Counted from the stretch's first letter, positions 43,266 through 54,469 are shown. The stretch is 64,000 nucleotides of DNA from Eriocheir sinensis (GCF_024679095.1 NC_066562.1:8580398-8644397), one strand, 5' to 3'. Translations and numbers: made by a program. The notes: generated from the letters alone by a model not told the origin.

Positions 43266-43330
43266 CCCGGCAGAGAGAGAGAGAGGGAGAGGGAGTGGGA
43301 GAGGGAAAGAGACGGGGAGGGGGAGAGTGT
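43266..43330 (+). repeat. GAGA/GGGA-rich tract
   Basis: Interrupted GA and GGGAGAGG sequence. Confidence 0.85.
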
Positions 43331-43347
43331 ATTTGTATGTTGTTCTG

Positions 43348-43372
43348 TGTGTGTGTGTGTGTGTGTTTGTGA
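43348..43372 (+). repeat. Short (GT)n
   Basis: GT array of about 20 bp. Confidence 0.9.
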
Positions 43373-43450
43373 GTTGATTTCTTGGCCTTCATAAAAATTT
43401 GAAAGTATGAACGAAAATGACGGCAAGAAAAAGTGTAGTGTGGAATCTAG

Positions 43451-43452
<2 letters not shown>

Positions 43453-43514
<62 letters not shown>
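43453..43514 (+). repeat. (GA)n microsatellite
   Basis: Pure GA array. Confidence 0.98.
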
Positions 43515-43516
<2 letters not shown>

Positions 43517-43739
43517 CTTAAAATCATAATAGGAACGTATATAGGAAACGTAAGAATCCAAAACAGAAGAGACAAACAGTGAAGTAAACAGTAAAATAAA
43601 ATAAAAAGCAAAACAAACATTAAAGAGAGAAGAAAAAAAACACAGGAAAAACAAACCTTGATAACAAACACACACACAAAAAAATTATAGTCTGAAACTC
43701 GAATTAAAACAAAGATAAGACAAATTAAACAAACTACGT

Positions 43740-43745
<6 letters not shown>

Positions 43746-43800
<55 letters not shown>
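43746..43800 (+). repeat. (CA)n microsatellite
   Basis: Pure CA array. Confidence 0.97.
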
Positions 43801-43801
<1 letters not shown>

Positions 43802-43953
43802 AAAAAAAACAGGAACAAACAGAGACAAGAGCGTAAGGCAACAACGCAATGAAGGTAAAGAGACGGACTGAGGCTTAAAAAAAAAAAAAAAAACCCTCTT
43901 TATAAGGAAAAATACGAGTCGCTTTGATCTACTGTTGTCCGTGTTTGTCTGTC

Positions 43954-43956
<3 letters not shown>

Positions 43957-44002
<46 letters not shown>
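43957..44002 (+). repeat. (GT)n microsatellite
   Basis: Pure GT array; with the CA array at 43746 it forms complementary arms about 157 bp apart. Confidence 0.97.
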
Positions 44003-44114
44003 GTACCATAACTTTCCTTTATATAATTTTCTTTCGCTTTAGTTCAATTGTTTTTCTTTTTTATATTAGACATTTTTTTCCTTCCTTTTCTTTTATTCAG
44101 TTCATATGATATAC

Positions 44115-44136
44115 TCTCTCTCTCTCTCTCTCTCTC
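44115..44136 (+). repeat. Short (CT)n
   Basis: CT array of about 21 bp. Confidence 0.9.
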
Positions 44137-44214
44137 AAATCAACTGTATCATTCAGTTTTCAGGACAGACTGACTCGACACTTTTGATCCACCCAACAGA
44201 GCCTTTGGCAAGTC

Positions 44215-44408
44215 ATGTGGAGGTGAGGGTGGAAGGGTTGAAGTAGAAGGGAAGGGGGAGGCTTGGAAGGAGAGAAGGGATGAGGGATGAGGAAGGAGAT
44301 GAGAGAGTGAGGGAGGGGAAAGAGGAGGAGGGAGAGGAAGAGAGGGATTAAGAAGGGAATGAGGAAAGAGTGAGGGAGAGAAGTAAGGGAGATGAGAGAG
44401 AGAATGAG
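44215..44408 (+). repeat. Purine-rich GGGA/GAGG tract
   Basis: GGAAGGGA, GATGAGAGAG and GGGAGAGGAAG words. Low complexity. Confidence 0.8.
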
Positions 44409-44417
44409 TGTCGTTCT

Positions 44418-44492
44418 TTTCCTCCTCCTCCTCCTTCTCGTCCTCCTCCTCCTCCTCCTCCTCCTCCTCCTCCTCCTCCTCCTCGTCCTCCA
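44418..44492 (+). repeat. (CTC)n microsatellite
   Basis: CTC array with two CGTC interruptions. Confidence 0.96.
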
Positions 44493-44543
44493 ACCCTTTC
44501 ATCTTTCGTATAATCTCATTCCCTGTCTCCTCTGACTCCCGCC

Positions 44544-44548
<5 letters not shown>

Positions 44549-44578
<30 letters not shown>

Positions 44579-44585
44579 CTCGCTC
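44549..44585 (+). repeat. (CT)n microsatellite
   Basis: CT array ending CGCTCTCGCTC. Confidence 0.95.
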
Positions 44586-44666
44586 AGCCTTGCATCATAA
44601 ATATTACTTCTCTAACCACGACTTATTTTCACAATTACTCGTATGTTTTTCTTTTTGCTTTATTTC

Positions 44667-44668
<2 letters not shown>

Positions 44669-44749
<81 letters not shown>
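44669..44749 (+). repeat. (CA)n microsatellite
   Basis: Pure CA array of about 79 bp. Confidence 0.98.
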
Positions 44750-44839
44750 GAAAGGTTTGTGTTTATCCGAGTACAGGAATTATTCAAGTATTAATGTGAT
44801 CTTTTGCTCTTAAACACACCTTGCCCAACACCTTATATG

Positions 44840-45088
44840 CATTGTCATCACCATTCTCATCACCATTTACATCATCACCACCAAAACCACCCACCACCAT
44901 CACCACCATCACCACTGCCAGGATCATCACCATTAGAATCACCACCACCACCAAAATCACCCACCACCACCATCACCACTGCCAGGATCATCACCATTAG
45001 AATCACCACCACCACCACCCTCAATATTATCATGAGAATTGTCACTATCAACACCTCCATCATCACCACCATCATCACCATCACCTAA
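44840..45088 (+). repeat. CACCAT-rich repeat with a 65-bp duplication
   Basis: ACTGCCAGGATCATCACCAT recurs at 44913 and 44978 followed by TAGAATCACCACCACCACC. Short CCA/ATC units fill the rest. Confidence 0.92.
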
Positions 45089-45099
45089 AAATGGAGATA

Positions 45100-46260
45100 G
45101 TGTGTTTGTCTCTCCCTCCCTTCCTCCCTTCTCTCCCTCTTCCTTTCACCGCCCTCCTTTCCTCTCCCTTTATATTTTTTTCTTCCTCCTTCCCTCTTCT
45201 CTTCTTCCTTTCCTTCCTCTATACCTTTTCAAATTCCCCTCAATCCCTCAATCAGTTCCTTTCTCTCCTTTTTCTCTATTTTCTTGTTCTTTTCTCTTTC
45301 CCTCCATCTACTTCCCTCCTTCTCTCCCATCTTCTTCAACTTCCCTTATTTTTTTTTTACCTCCTTCCTTTTTTTTAATTTCTAAGACCATTTTACTTTC
45401 CTTTTCTCTTTACTACCCTTTTCATTACTTTCTACTTTCATTTTCTTTATTCTTCCTTTTCCTTCCTTTTTTCCTAACTTATTTACTTTGTTTCTCTCGT
45501 TTCTTTCTTTTCCTCCTGTTTCTATTTTTATTTCTCATTTTTCTGTTATTTTTGTCGTTTCTTCTCTCTCTCTCTCTCTCCAGCCTACGTTTGCCTATAT
45601 ACGTTCTTTTCGTTCTCCTTTTTTTTTTCTTTGGGTAACGTTCATATTTTTCCTTTCCTTGTGTTTTCGTCTCCTCGTTTTGCCAGTAATCTTTGTTTAA
45701 TATTCTGTCCACGTTCCTCTGATTCATAATTCTTCGCCTCTTCATCAAACTCTTTAATTTCCTGCAATTCATTCTGTGTGTGTGTGTGTGTGTGTGTGCG
45801 TGTGTGTGTGTGAGGACTTGGGTTCGTTTTGTTCTCGTTTTCATAGCTCCTCCTCCTCCACCTCCTCTTCTTCTTCTTCCTCCTCCTCCTCCTCTTCTCT
45901 TCCTAGTCTTCTTCCTTCTCTTCTTTACATTCTTCGTCCTCTTTCTTCGTCTCCATCTTTGCTTTCTCGTTTTGGTTCTCATTTATATCCTCCTCCTCCT
46001 CCTCCACCTCCTCTTTCTCCTCTTCTTCTTCCTCCTCCTCCTCCTTCTCATTTTTTCCTAATCTTCTTCCTTCTCTTCTTTATATTCTTCTTCCTTTTTC
46101 TTCTTCTTCATCTTTGTTTTCTCGTTCTGTTTTCATTTAATTCCTCCTCCTTCTCCTTTGCCGCCTGTTCCCTCCTCCTCCTCCTCCTCCTCCTCCTCCT
46201 CGCTGACATGTAATTCATCTTTCTTGTCGTTGCCCTGAAACATACAAGGTATTTGATGAA
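45100..46260 (+). repeat. Pyrimidine-rich block with (CTC)n arrays
   Basis: Long C/T-rich stretch; CTC-rich arrays near 45848-45900, 45990-46050 and 46173-46200, a short (CT)n near 45563 and an interrupted (GT)n at 45776-45812. GTCTTCTTCCTTCTCTTCTT-like pieces near 45907 and 46063 suggest a diverged tandem copy. Confidence 0.8.
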
Positions 46261-46278
46261 AATATTTGCTCACCTTTA

Positions 46279-46346
<68 letters not shown>
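46279..46346 (+). repeat. (CT)n microsatellite
   Basis: Pure CT array. Confidence 0.98.
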
Positions 46347-46349
<3 letters not shown>

Positions 46350-46359
46350 CACGGCTTCT

Positions 46360-47010
46360 ATTGTCATCTTTTTTTATCTTCTTTTCTTCTCTTCCTTTCT
46401 TTTATTTTTTCGTTTTGCTTTTGTTACTGTTATTGTTTTTTAGAAAGTTGTTGCCCTCTTTTCCTATTGTTTTCTTCTTTTCGTTTCTCAATCTTTTTTT
46501 CTTTTTATTTTATTATTCTTGTCTTCTTTCTCTTTCTATTCATCCTTTTCCTTCTCTTCCACTTCTCTTTTCTTTTTTTCCGCCTTGCTTCCTTTCGTAT
46601 TTTATTTATATTCTCATTAAATTCCTATCGTTTTTCTCCCTCTTCCTTCCTCTTCCTCTTTCTAATCCTGTTCCTCATTCTTCTCATTCCTTTTCATGTT
46701 CTCATCTTTTTATATCATCCACTAATTTTTACTACTCCTCCTCCTCCTCCTTCTCCTTCTTCCTCTGTATCTTTTCTTCTTTTCCTCCTTGCTTTCGCTC
46801 TTTCTCCTTTCTATTCATTCTAACTTCTATTATGTTGTCTATTTCTATTTCTATGTTTATTTTATTTCCCCCTCCATCTCTTCTTCATTTCCATTCTCGT
46901 TCCTCCACCTTGTCTTCATTATACTTCTCTTCATTTCTGACATGTACCCTTCAACCTCCACCACCTCCCACTCCTCCTCCTCCTCCACCTGTCGTTCCTC
47001 CTTCGTCCCT
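46360..47010 (+). repeat. T/C-rich low complexity
   Basis: Pyrimidine-rich with CTC arrays near 46736-46755 and 46968-46990. The long plus-strand open frames are compositional. Confidence 0.75.
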
Positions 47011-47019
47011 CCTTCTTTA

Positions 47020-47230
47020 TGTCAGTTTATGTCAAGGGCCGCAGCCAGTCCGCCCCCCGCACCCCGCCAGTCAAATCGGGCCGACACAGCTGGTCCAGTT
47101 ATCGCGGCAGCATCTTGAGTCATCTGCATACAATGGCATCGCCGAGACCACAGTGTCACCTCTTACTGTTGAGACGCTTCCCCACCTCGCCTCAGCGTAC
47201 TTCGGCTCGGCTTGGTTCAGCTCGATTCAA
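47020..47230. other. GC-richer complex stretch inside pyrimidine-rich DNA
   Basis: About 200 bp of balanced CpG-containing sequence, open in two plus-strand frames. It could be a short exon or regulatory patch; no family, splice pair or start context is convincing. Confidence 0.3.
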
Positions 47231-47689
47231 CCTCCCTCTCTCTCCATCTCTTTTTCGTTTCCGTTCTCGTTCCCTCGTCGTTCTCGTTCTGTGTCTCTCT
47301 CCTCGTTCTTTCTCTTCTTGTTCTCCGTCTCTCGCTTTTTGGATCTTTCGTTCTTTTCCTTCCCTCTGCCTTTTTTTCTTTTTTTCCTTCTCCTTTTATT
47401 CTTTCTCCCTACTTCTGTTTTTCCTTCATTTTCTCTCTTTATTTTGGTCTCCTCTCGTTCTTCCATTATTTAGCGTCTCTATCAAACAATCGTCAATCAG
47501 TTTCCTTGCCTGCCTCCGTCCCATCCTGAGTACCTCCTGCCAGGAAGTCTCATCTATGTCTGTCTATCAATCCGTTTTTTGCATTGGTTGTTCCATAAAT
47601 TGTAAATATACGAAAATAGGATCAATTCTAATATACGACCTTTATAAACTACATATCCACGCAGTTGATATGATAAAAGAGCAAAGAAT

Positions 47690-47880
47690 ATAGTGACGGG
47701 AATCTAAGAATACGTATAATTCACAAAAGTATCCCGGACACTCACCAGGAGCTCCGGAAATGACTTTAACAATCTATCCTTCAACGCGATGACATATTAA
47801 GAGAAGTAATGAATTCCGGTTAACGATCTAAGAATACGTATCCGTAAATATATTCCGAATATTTCCCAAGTATAACGTCA
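47690..47880 (+). repeat. Diverged tandem pair, about 132-bp unit
   Basis: ATCTAAGAATACGTAT occurs near 47701 and 47828, with TCCCGGACA/TTCCGAATA and ATGACTY segments at similar offsets. Confidence 0.65.
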
Positions 47881-47929
47881 ATGACTCCTAATTGCATCAC
47901 GTCGTATTTACCTGGCGCACGGGAGCCAC

Positions 47930-48160
47930 AGGTGAGCGCCGGGAACCCAACCTCACCTGCCTCACCCACCTCCGTACACCGACTCCTCTTCCCCCGCCGC
48001 CAGCAAGCCCCGCCCCTCTCCCTCCCCCCCTCCCCCCCTCGCCCCCCTCGTTGGCCCGGAGGGTGAAGATGCCGCCCAATAAGAGTGTGAGTTATCCGCG
48101 CCCAGCCACGCCTACGAACGGTTCCCGGCTTACCATTGGCTGGGAGCTGTAACCCGACCT
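47930..48160 (+). promoter_or_regulatory. GC-rich promoter-like block with opposed CCAAT boxes
   Basis: C/G-rich sequence with CGCCCAATAAG (CCAAT 48076-48080) and ACCATTGGCTGG (ATTGG 48135-48139, the reverse box), and CCACGCCTACG (KLF/Sp-like) between them. Composition and motifs resemble a TATA-less promoter. It lies just upstream of the candidate exon ending at 49612. Confidence 0.4.
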
Positions 48161-49612
48161 TTTCTCACACTCGCATTTCAGGTCTTACGGTAGGGACGCA
48201 TAAGGGCGATTGCGTAACCTTTTTCGCACTGACTCTACGCCTGTTTGGGTTCTAGAGAGGGAGAAACAAGCGGCAGGGTGATATGGGTGCTAAGAAGGGT
48301 TGGTTTAAGGCTTAGAATTCCCGGCTTTCCCGTTGTGAAGATTCTCCCCGCGCTGAAGGGCCGCGGGGCGTGTGTGTTTCATCCACGTTCAGCCTCGCAG
48401 CCACCTCAGCATCCGATCCTAGCATACCAAAACCCCGGAAACCCCTTGAAAATACGTCCTCTAACCCCGCGCGCTCCCGGAACCTCTTCGAACATCCCTG
48501 CTCGGGGTTGTAGAGCGCTCATGTCGGTGTTGGAAGGTTGGTGCCTCGCGCGGCGTGACCCTGATAAGCTGGGAAGGTGAGGAGGAAGGCATCGGCTCTC
48601 AGTTGGTTGGTTGAAGGCGGGCAGAGCGTACGTCTGTCGGTCCCATCACCTCCCTCCTCCCCCCCTCCTCCTCCTAGTCCTCCTCCGCCTACTCCTCAGC
48701 CACCACCTCGCAACTCACGCCCTCGCGCAGTCCACGGAACCTTATTTATCGTCGACTTGTCATAGCGTGGAACGTGGAACCCTGTGGAACGCCTGCCTGT
48801 GGAACTTTTGTGTTGGTTTGTGTTGTGTGATCAGAAGAGGATCCCTGCCCTGCGGAACGCCTGGGGAACAGTACTGAAACTTTGGACGCGGCGCTAAACC
48901 GTTCCGACGTGTGTTTGGAAGACTCGCCGCTCCTTACTCACCCACTGGGCTTCTTGCTCTCTAGTGCCCCGGAAGAGAAGGAAAAAGACAGCAGGGAAAG
49001 GGAACGCCTGCTTGATTGACACTTAACTCCTACGCCTCCCCCTTCCCCTGCCAGCTGATTCCTCCCCCCTTTCCTACCCCTAACACCCCTCACCCCCTTC
49101 CATAGCTCCCCCTGGTCATCCTCACCCCCAAACAAAGTGCGATTGCATCAACTCTCGGACGGTGACGAAGGAACGAAGAAAGAGATAAACGAGATAAACG
49201 CTTGACAATATTAGTTCCTTATTGATAACGGAAAACGGAAAAACGAAAGCGGGGAAACATGAACACGTGAATCTCTTCCTCTTCTTGAGACCCGATAGAA
49301 AACAGAGACCGCACGCACCTCACCGCCGTCTTGGCCTGAAGGACGTAGAAACCTGAGAGAAAAAAGGCCCCCAAGGCGAGTGTTATGGCTCCGAGGACTC
49401 AGAACTTTACCGCCGCCGTTGAAGTTTCGTGGACGTCGTTTCCGTAGAGGACGCAGCAGAAGGACCTCCCCCTCTACCCCCCACTCTACTGCAGAAGGTG
49501 GAGGTGCTGTTGCTGTCGATCCTGCTGTAGTTCCTGTCGCTGTTCCTGTTGCTGTTGTTGTTCCTCCTAAACTCAGTGATCGTCGAAGGAACGCAACACA
49601 AATTTCTATCAA
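48160..49612 (+). other. Candidate 5' exon region ending at a consensus splice donor
   Basis: The longest stretch of balanced, CpG-containing, mostly non-tandem sequence in the window. It ends at AATTTCTATCAA|GTAAGTTG, where GTAAGT (49613-49618) is an optimal metazoan 5' splice site. A frame open from about 49299 to 49616 would encode an Arg-rich then Val/Pro-rich peptide (PPLKFRGRRFRRGRSRRTSP, later VPVAVPVAVVVPP), but it has no ATG. The one nearby ATG (49385) opens only a 20-codon frame ending in TAG. A long 5' untranslated first exon, or a coding exon with an unseen upstream acceptor, are both possible. No known family is recognised. Recurring GTGGAAC words near 48770-48810 are unexplained. 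Confidence 0.3.
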
Positions 49613-49642
49613 GTAAGTTGTCTTGAGTTTTCCTTTTTTTAC

Positions 49643-49698
<56 letters not shown>
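49643..49698 (+). repeat. (GT)n(GA)n compound microsatellite
   Basis: Short GT run joined to a GA array, 30 bp after the candidate splice donor. Confidence 0.96.
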
Positions 49699-49699
<1 letters not shown>

Positions 49700-49700
<1 letters not shown>

Positions 49701-50180
49701 GTAGCCAGGAGCATACAAGATAATGAGGCAATACTGACAGTTCGCCGATGATAAAAACGCCAGTAGATATTATCGATAATAGAAACCATAAATAACGAAT
49801 AAATCAGATTCATGAAATTAATCACAGCGTGTCAAATGAATATGTTAAACGGAAAGGCCACAACCGCTTAATATTGCAATAAAAAGAGGCTTCATCATCT
49901 TGTTCAACATTAGAGAAAATTATGACCTTGGAAATTCAGCGTAGAGGCATAAATAGGAGGCTGAGTATGCTTTCAAGACTCGCTCAACGGCAGAAGTTAC
50001 TGAGCAGAGTTAACAATGGATAATGCATGATAGTTTGTGCAGGCTTAATATTACTTAGAATGAAGCGTTGAAATATGAATCAGATAAAACAAAGAGATCA
50101 TGACGATACTTACATACTTACTTATATATACATGCTTACTTACAATACTTACATTATTTTACTCGAAAGAGGGACAGAAC
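49700..50180. other. Non-repetitive AT-rich stretch
   Basis: No obvious tandem structure apart from a TACTTACATAC-like run near 50110-50155. No gene recognised. Confidence 0.5.
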
Positions 50181-50184
50181 GACC

Positions 50185-50365
50185 ATTAAAAAATAATTCG
50201 TCGCCTTGTTGTTTTTTTGTTAATGTCAAAGAATACTCTAAACATAGGAAATTTAGTGTAGTCGTCGTTTATAAGCCTAAAATAATTCGTCGCTTCTTTT
50301 TAATGTCAAAGAATACTCTAAACATAGGAAATCTTGTGTAGTCGTCGTTTAAAAGCCTAGGAAGA
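50185..50365 (+). repeat. Two-copy tandem repeat, about 85-90-bp unit
   Basis: AATAATTCGTCGC, then AATGTCAAAGAATACTCTAA, CATAGGAAAT and TGTAGTCGTCGTTT occur in both copies. Confidence 0.93.
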
Positions 50366-50387
50366 AGAGATTCATGAGGCCAATAAT

Positions 50388-50485
50388 TTCCTGCAGAGGT
50401 TTCAACGAAGCGCTTGATAGTTATCCATCGCTTGGGAGAGCAATCCTCGGCTTAGAAACGATCATGCAGCAAAAAGTCTGGTTCC
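50388..50485 (+). repeat. Dispersed copy of the 52.3-kb repeat
   Basis: CTGCAGAGGTTTCAACGAAG, ATAGTTATCCATCGCTTGGG and TCTGGTTCCGCCTTCAAA match 52280-52435, about 1.9 kb away. Confidence 0.85.
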
Positions 50486-50549
50486 GCCTTCAAATCTATA
50501 AAAAGTACAAAAGTATTTCACACCATGTTAAGCAGCGCAGGGAACTCGA

Positions 50550-51310
50550 GGAACTAAAGCCACATGAATCTATTTCCCGATCCTAAACTTATTAAATCCA
50601 GGTGGAACAGGTAACAGGGCAGTGCAAGGAGACAGTAAGAAGTCCCTTGAGGTAAAGCAAAACAAGAAATCAATACCAACTGATTCATATTTTAACTTAG
50701 ATACTTTCCTACCCACAAGCGTATAGGAATCAGAACTAAAAGCACATTAATCAATTTCATGACTATAAACTTATTAAATCCAGGTGCAGAAGGTAATCCC
50801 ACAAGCGTATAGGAATCAGAACTAAAAGCACATTAATCAATTTCATGACTATAAACTTATTAAATCCAGGTGCAGAAGGTAATGGGGCAGTGAAAGGAGA
50901 GATTAGGAAGTCCCTTGAGGTAAAGCAAAACAAGAAATCAATACCAACTCTCCACTTAGATACTTTCCCGCCCACAAGCGTATAGGAATCAGAACTAAAA
51001 GCACATTAATCAATTTCATGACCATATACTTATTAAATCCAAATGCAGAAGGTAATGGGGAGGTAAAGAGAGGTATAATGAAGCCCCCTGAGGTAAAGCA
51101 AAACAAGAAATCAATACCAACTCTCCACTTTGATACTTTCCCGCCCACAAGCGTATAGGAATCAGAACTAAAAGCACATTAATCAATTTCATGACCATAT
51201 ACTTATTAAATCCAAATGCAGAAGGTAATGGGGAGGTAAAGAGAGGTATAATGAAGCCCCCTGAGGTACAACAGAAGAAGAAATCAATCCCAACACCCTA
51301 CTTACTTTCT
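50550..51310 (+). repeat. Tandem repeat, 173-bp unit, about 4.5 copies
   Basis: CTTATTAAATCCARRTG occurs near 50588, 50770, 50856, 51029 and 51202. The 50770 copy is truncated to 86 bp; the two intact steps are 173 bp. Units carry CACAAGCGTATAGGAATCAG, AACTAAAAGCACATTAATCA and GAGGTAAAGCAAAACAAGAA. Minus-strand open frames do not persist because 173 is not divisible by 3. Confidence 0.95.
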
Positions 51311-51394
51311 TGCCCACAAGCATATTAGCGAGTATCGACACCAGTTCACCCCGATACTGACCTCTCCTTCGGCTCCTCATCTACGCTGTCTTAT

Positions 51395-51470
51395 ATGGGA
51401 GCAGTGGTTAGCGGGCATTTTTTCACATTTACTTCTACCCTTGAGCTGCTTCTTTCGCTTAAAAAAAATA
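51395..51470 (+). mobile_element. Dispersed element A
   Basis: GGGAGCAGTGGTTAGCGGGC, a T run, CTACCCTTGAGCTGCTTC and an AAAAAAAATAA tail. Confidence 0.75.
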
Positions 51471-51655
51471 ATGCAGGAGGTTCTATCGCGGTAACGGTTC
51501 GTGTAATGAAGCTCCGGCGGACGAGATAAAGACGGACTTAATGTAAAGGCCGCGATTAGTCATACAAGATCGACAACACCGATTGGTAATGTTGTGCTAA
51601 GTGTGTTCAGTCATGAGAAACCCTCATTAATACCTAACGACCCTGCATGACGTGG

Positions 51656-51775
51656 GGAGGGGGGGGGAGGGCGGCAAAGGAGGAGAGAGGGAGCACGAAT
51701 GACCTAAGAGAGAGGGAAAAAGATAGATAGATAGATAGATGGAGAGAAAGAGAGAATGAGAGAGAAATGTATTAA
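51656..51775 (+). repeat. G-rich run, (GATA)n and GAGA tract
   Basis: GGGGAGGGGGGGGGAGGG-type run near 51655-51675, GATA array 51723-51742, then GAGAGA. Confidence 0.9.
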
Positions 51776-51939
51776 TCGCTATGCATTAAGAATGGCTAAA
51801 ATAGAAACGTTAAGAAATAACAGGAATAAGATGAAGTGATGATATTACTAGCAAGATATTAGCAGTTAGAAGGAAGAAATACCAACACAGTAATTTATAG
51901 CAGCATTATTATTATTTTTATTTCTATTATCATTATTTT

Positions 51940-51981
51940 AGTAGTAGTAGTAGTAGTAGTAGTAGTGAATTAATGATACCA

Positions 51982-52021
<40 letters not shown>

Positions 52022-52035
52022 TAATAATAATATAT
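51940..52035 (+). repeat. (TAG)n and (TAA)n microsatellites
   Basis: TAG 51940-51967; TAA 51983-52033 with one CAA interruption. Confidence 0.96.
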
Positions 52036-52199
52036 GCCCTATAAACACAAGCAGATAAAAGACGGAGAAAAGGAGAAAAAATACTAATTGAACCTTTGAT
52101 GCAAGAAGCTAATGAAAAAAAAATACGAAAAAGAAAAAAATCACGACCGGGAGCGGATCTGTAGGACGGGAGCGGTGTTCGGGTGACGATACCATCTGA

Positions 52200-52230
52200 C
52201 CCAACCACCACCACCACCACCACCACCCCC
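52200..52230 (+). repeat. (CCA)n microsatellite
   Basis: About 9 CCA units. Confidence 0.95.
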
Positions 52231-52274
52231 TACCACCATTGATACACCTTCCAGAGAGCTGAACAACAAGTTAT

Positions 52275-53145
52275 TCGCCTGCAGAGATTTCAACGAAGCA
52301 CTAGATAGTTATCCATCGCTTGGGAGACCTGCAGAGATTTCAACGAAGCAATAGATAGTTATCCATCGCTTGGGAGAGCATCCGTCGGCTTAAAGGACTT
52401 TCATGTAGCATAAAGTATGGTTCCGCCTTCAAAGACCTTAAATGCACGAGTAATAATAAAACCTCCACAAACTGCGTCCTCCATAGTTAGTAATCCACCA
52501 CGAGAAAGCTTAACCGCACCATAAAAAAAGATCGTATGCCCGGAAACCTCAATGTGTCATAACTTCATCATACTCTCCCCGGAGACTTCAGCTGCATATG
52601 AATTGGCTTGTAACATCACGTAAGCGCCAATGGAGCTGTGATGATTATTCTACGTATCAAATGCTTCAGTTCTACAGTTAATATGAAGTCATCCTATAGG
52701 CTCAAGGGCTAATGCGACGGAGATGAGCACCGTGGCCACGCGCATCTACACTCATCCTTCTCCGGAGACTTCAATGGAGCATAAAATGGTAATCCAAAAT
52801 TCAGGCAGAAATGAGCGATCCACCTCAGAAAATTAAATGAAACAGTAAATAATGATCCACGTCTGCCTAAAACTGTAATCCAAAACAATGCGGAGATACT
52901 ATCATTTATCCTCTATAGACTTCAGTAAAACATAAGACAGTAATCAAAACCACCAGCATTAAATGGCGATCTACCTTAGAAACTACAATGCAACAGTAAA
53001 ATAAAATAAAAATAAGTAAATAAACTCCTCAGAGATTTCAATGCGCCAGTATAATCCAATCCAAAGTAACGCAGGAAATTTCAACGCACCGGTAAAGTGT
53101 AATCCATCCATTTCCCGAGATTTCATGAATACACGTAATCCAAGT
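52275..53145 (+). repeat. Decayed tandem repeat family, GAGAYTTCAATGCA-type unit
   Basis: Starts with a near-perfect 49-bp pair (52280 and 52329: CTGCAGAGATTTCAACGAAG, ATAGTTATCCATCGCTTGGG). Further degenerate copies show GGAGACTTCAATGGAGCATA (about 52762), AGAAACTACAATGCAACAGT (about 52978), AGAGATTTCAATGCGCCAGT (about 53032) and GGAAATTTCAACGCACCGGT (about 53076), usually followed by TAATCCA. Spacing varies around 45-70 bp. Confidence 0.75.
52701..52745 (+). mobile_element. Dispersed element C fragment
   Basis: CTCAAGGGCTAATGCGACGG then AGATGAGCACCGTGGCCACG, partner of 18232-18296. It interrupts the decayed repeat family. Confidence 0.6.
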
Positions 53146-53179
53146 TGCTCTCCTGCCTCACTGACCTGCCCGCCTGGAG

Positions 53180-53350
53180 GTGAAGAAAGGAAGGGAGGGA
53201 GGGAGGGAGAGAGGGAAGAAGAGAGCGAGAAGGGTACGGAGGGATAAGGAGGAGGGAGGAAGGGAGGGAGGGAGAGCTAGGGAGAAGGGTACGGAGGAAT
53301 AGGGATGAGGGAGAGGGAGGTAAAGGATGGGAGTGAGAGGAAGGTGTGAA
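53180..53350 (+). repeat. GGGA-rich tract with a 50-60-bp duplication
   Basis: GAGAAGGGTACGGAGGRATA occurs near 53227 and 53281, with GGGAGGGAGGGAGAG preceding each. Confidence 0.85.
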
Positions 53351-53388
53351 AGATGCATGATGTATTAGGGAGGCAAGGAAGGATGAGT

Positions 53389-53392
<4 letters not shown>

Positions 53393-53458
<66 letters not shown>
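53393..53458 (+). repeat. (GA)n microsatellite
   Basis: Pure GA array. Confidence 0.98.
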
Positions 53459-53540
53459 AAACAGACACAGCAATAAAGAGGCTGAAAAAAAACCGGGAGA
53501 CAAAAAACGAAAAAAACAAAACAAAGCAAATAAACACCCC

Positions 53541-53542
<2 letters not shown>

Positions 53543-53595
<53 letters not shown>
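53543..53595 (+). repeat. (GA)n microsatellite
   Basis: Pure GA array. Confidence 0.98.
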
Positions 53596-53712
53596 AATGC
53601 AGGACACATCCCGCGGGCCATAAGCGGAGGTTCCCCGCTACCCCTGAACACTTACCTTCGCCTCTGATTGAATACCTCCATGGCACAGGTAACGGTGGCC
53701 GAAGCTTGTTAT

Positions 53713-53715
<3 letters not shown>

Positions 53716-53780
<65 letters not shown>
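53716..53780 (+). repeat. (GA)n microsatellite
   Basis: Pure GA array; third in 400 bp. Confidence 0.98.
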
Positions 53781-53849
53781 CTGGGTGGGGGGTAATCATT
53801 AGTGTGGATTGAGAGTAGCCTGACGGATAGGAACAAACAAATATCTAGA

Positions 53850-54235
53850 GAGTGACAGATGGATAGACAGACACATTGACAGACAGACAAATGACTAGAC
53901 AGACAGACTAACCCATAAAGAAAGAAATAGAAAAAAAAAATAGACAGAAAAGTATAGAAAATGCTCAAAATCGACACAGTAAGTAAAATATGGACGAAAA
54001 CAGACCCATCCACCAAAATTCAGGAGGATAAAAGCAGCGTGACAGACGAGAAATAGAATAGACAGACAGACAAAAAAAAATGAAAGATAACAACAGGCAT
54101 AGAGATGAAAAACAGACAGCGAGGTAGACCAACAGACAGCAAGAGAGAGATAGACGCACAAGCACACGGATATACTAGAGACAATAAGCAGGAATGATAG
54201 ACAGACAGGCAGAGAGACAGACAGACAACAATCAA
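53850..54235 (+). repeat. Dispersed (GACA)n words
   Basis: Many GACAGACAGAC and ATAGACAG words at irregular spacing (for example 53866-53910, 54057-54072 and 54198-54229). It is a degraded tetranucleotide repeat. Confidence 0.8.
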
Positions 54236-54356
54236 GCATAAAAGAAGCAAAGCGAGAGCGAAGGTTAGGAGGCAATGCTTAAGGAGGTCGCCGCGCTCAC
54301 AACTATATATAATAATGTCACATAACTATGCCCGGGATCACATGCCCTGGGAACGG

Positions 54357-54357
<1 letters not shown>

Positions 54358-54420
<63 letters not shown>
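54358..54420 (+). repeat. (GA)n microsatellite
   Basis: Pure GA array. Confidence 0.98.
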
Positions 54421-54421
<1 letters not shown>

Positions 54422-54469
54422 ATTATGAGCGGTAAAAAGGATGAGGTCTTAAAACACTGTCGGTTATAT

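Noticed and set aside
46361..47473. 370-codon plus-strand frame
   Set aside because: Mostly T/C-rich DNA. The 47020-47230 portion is noted separately as complex sequence, but the frame as a whole is compositional.
50763..51380. Minus-strand frames sharing VMKLINVLLVLIPIRLW
   Set aside because: They are one sequence read in successive copies of a 173-bp repeat, in rotating frames; not a protein family.
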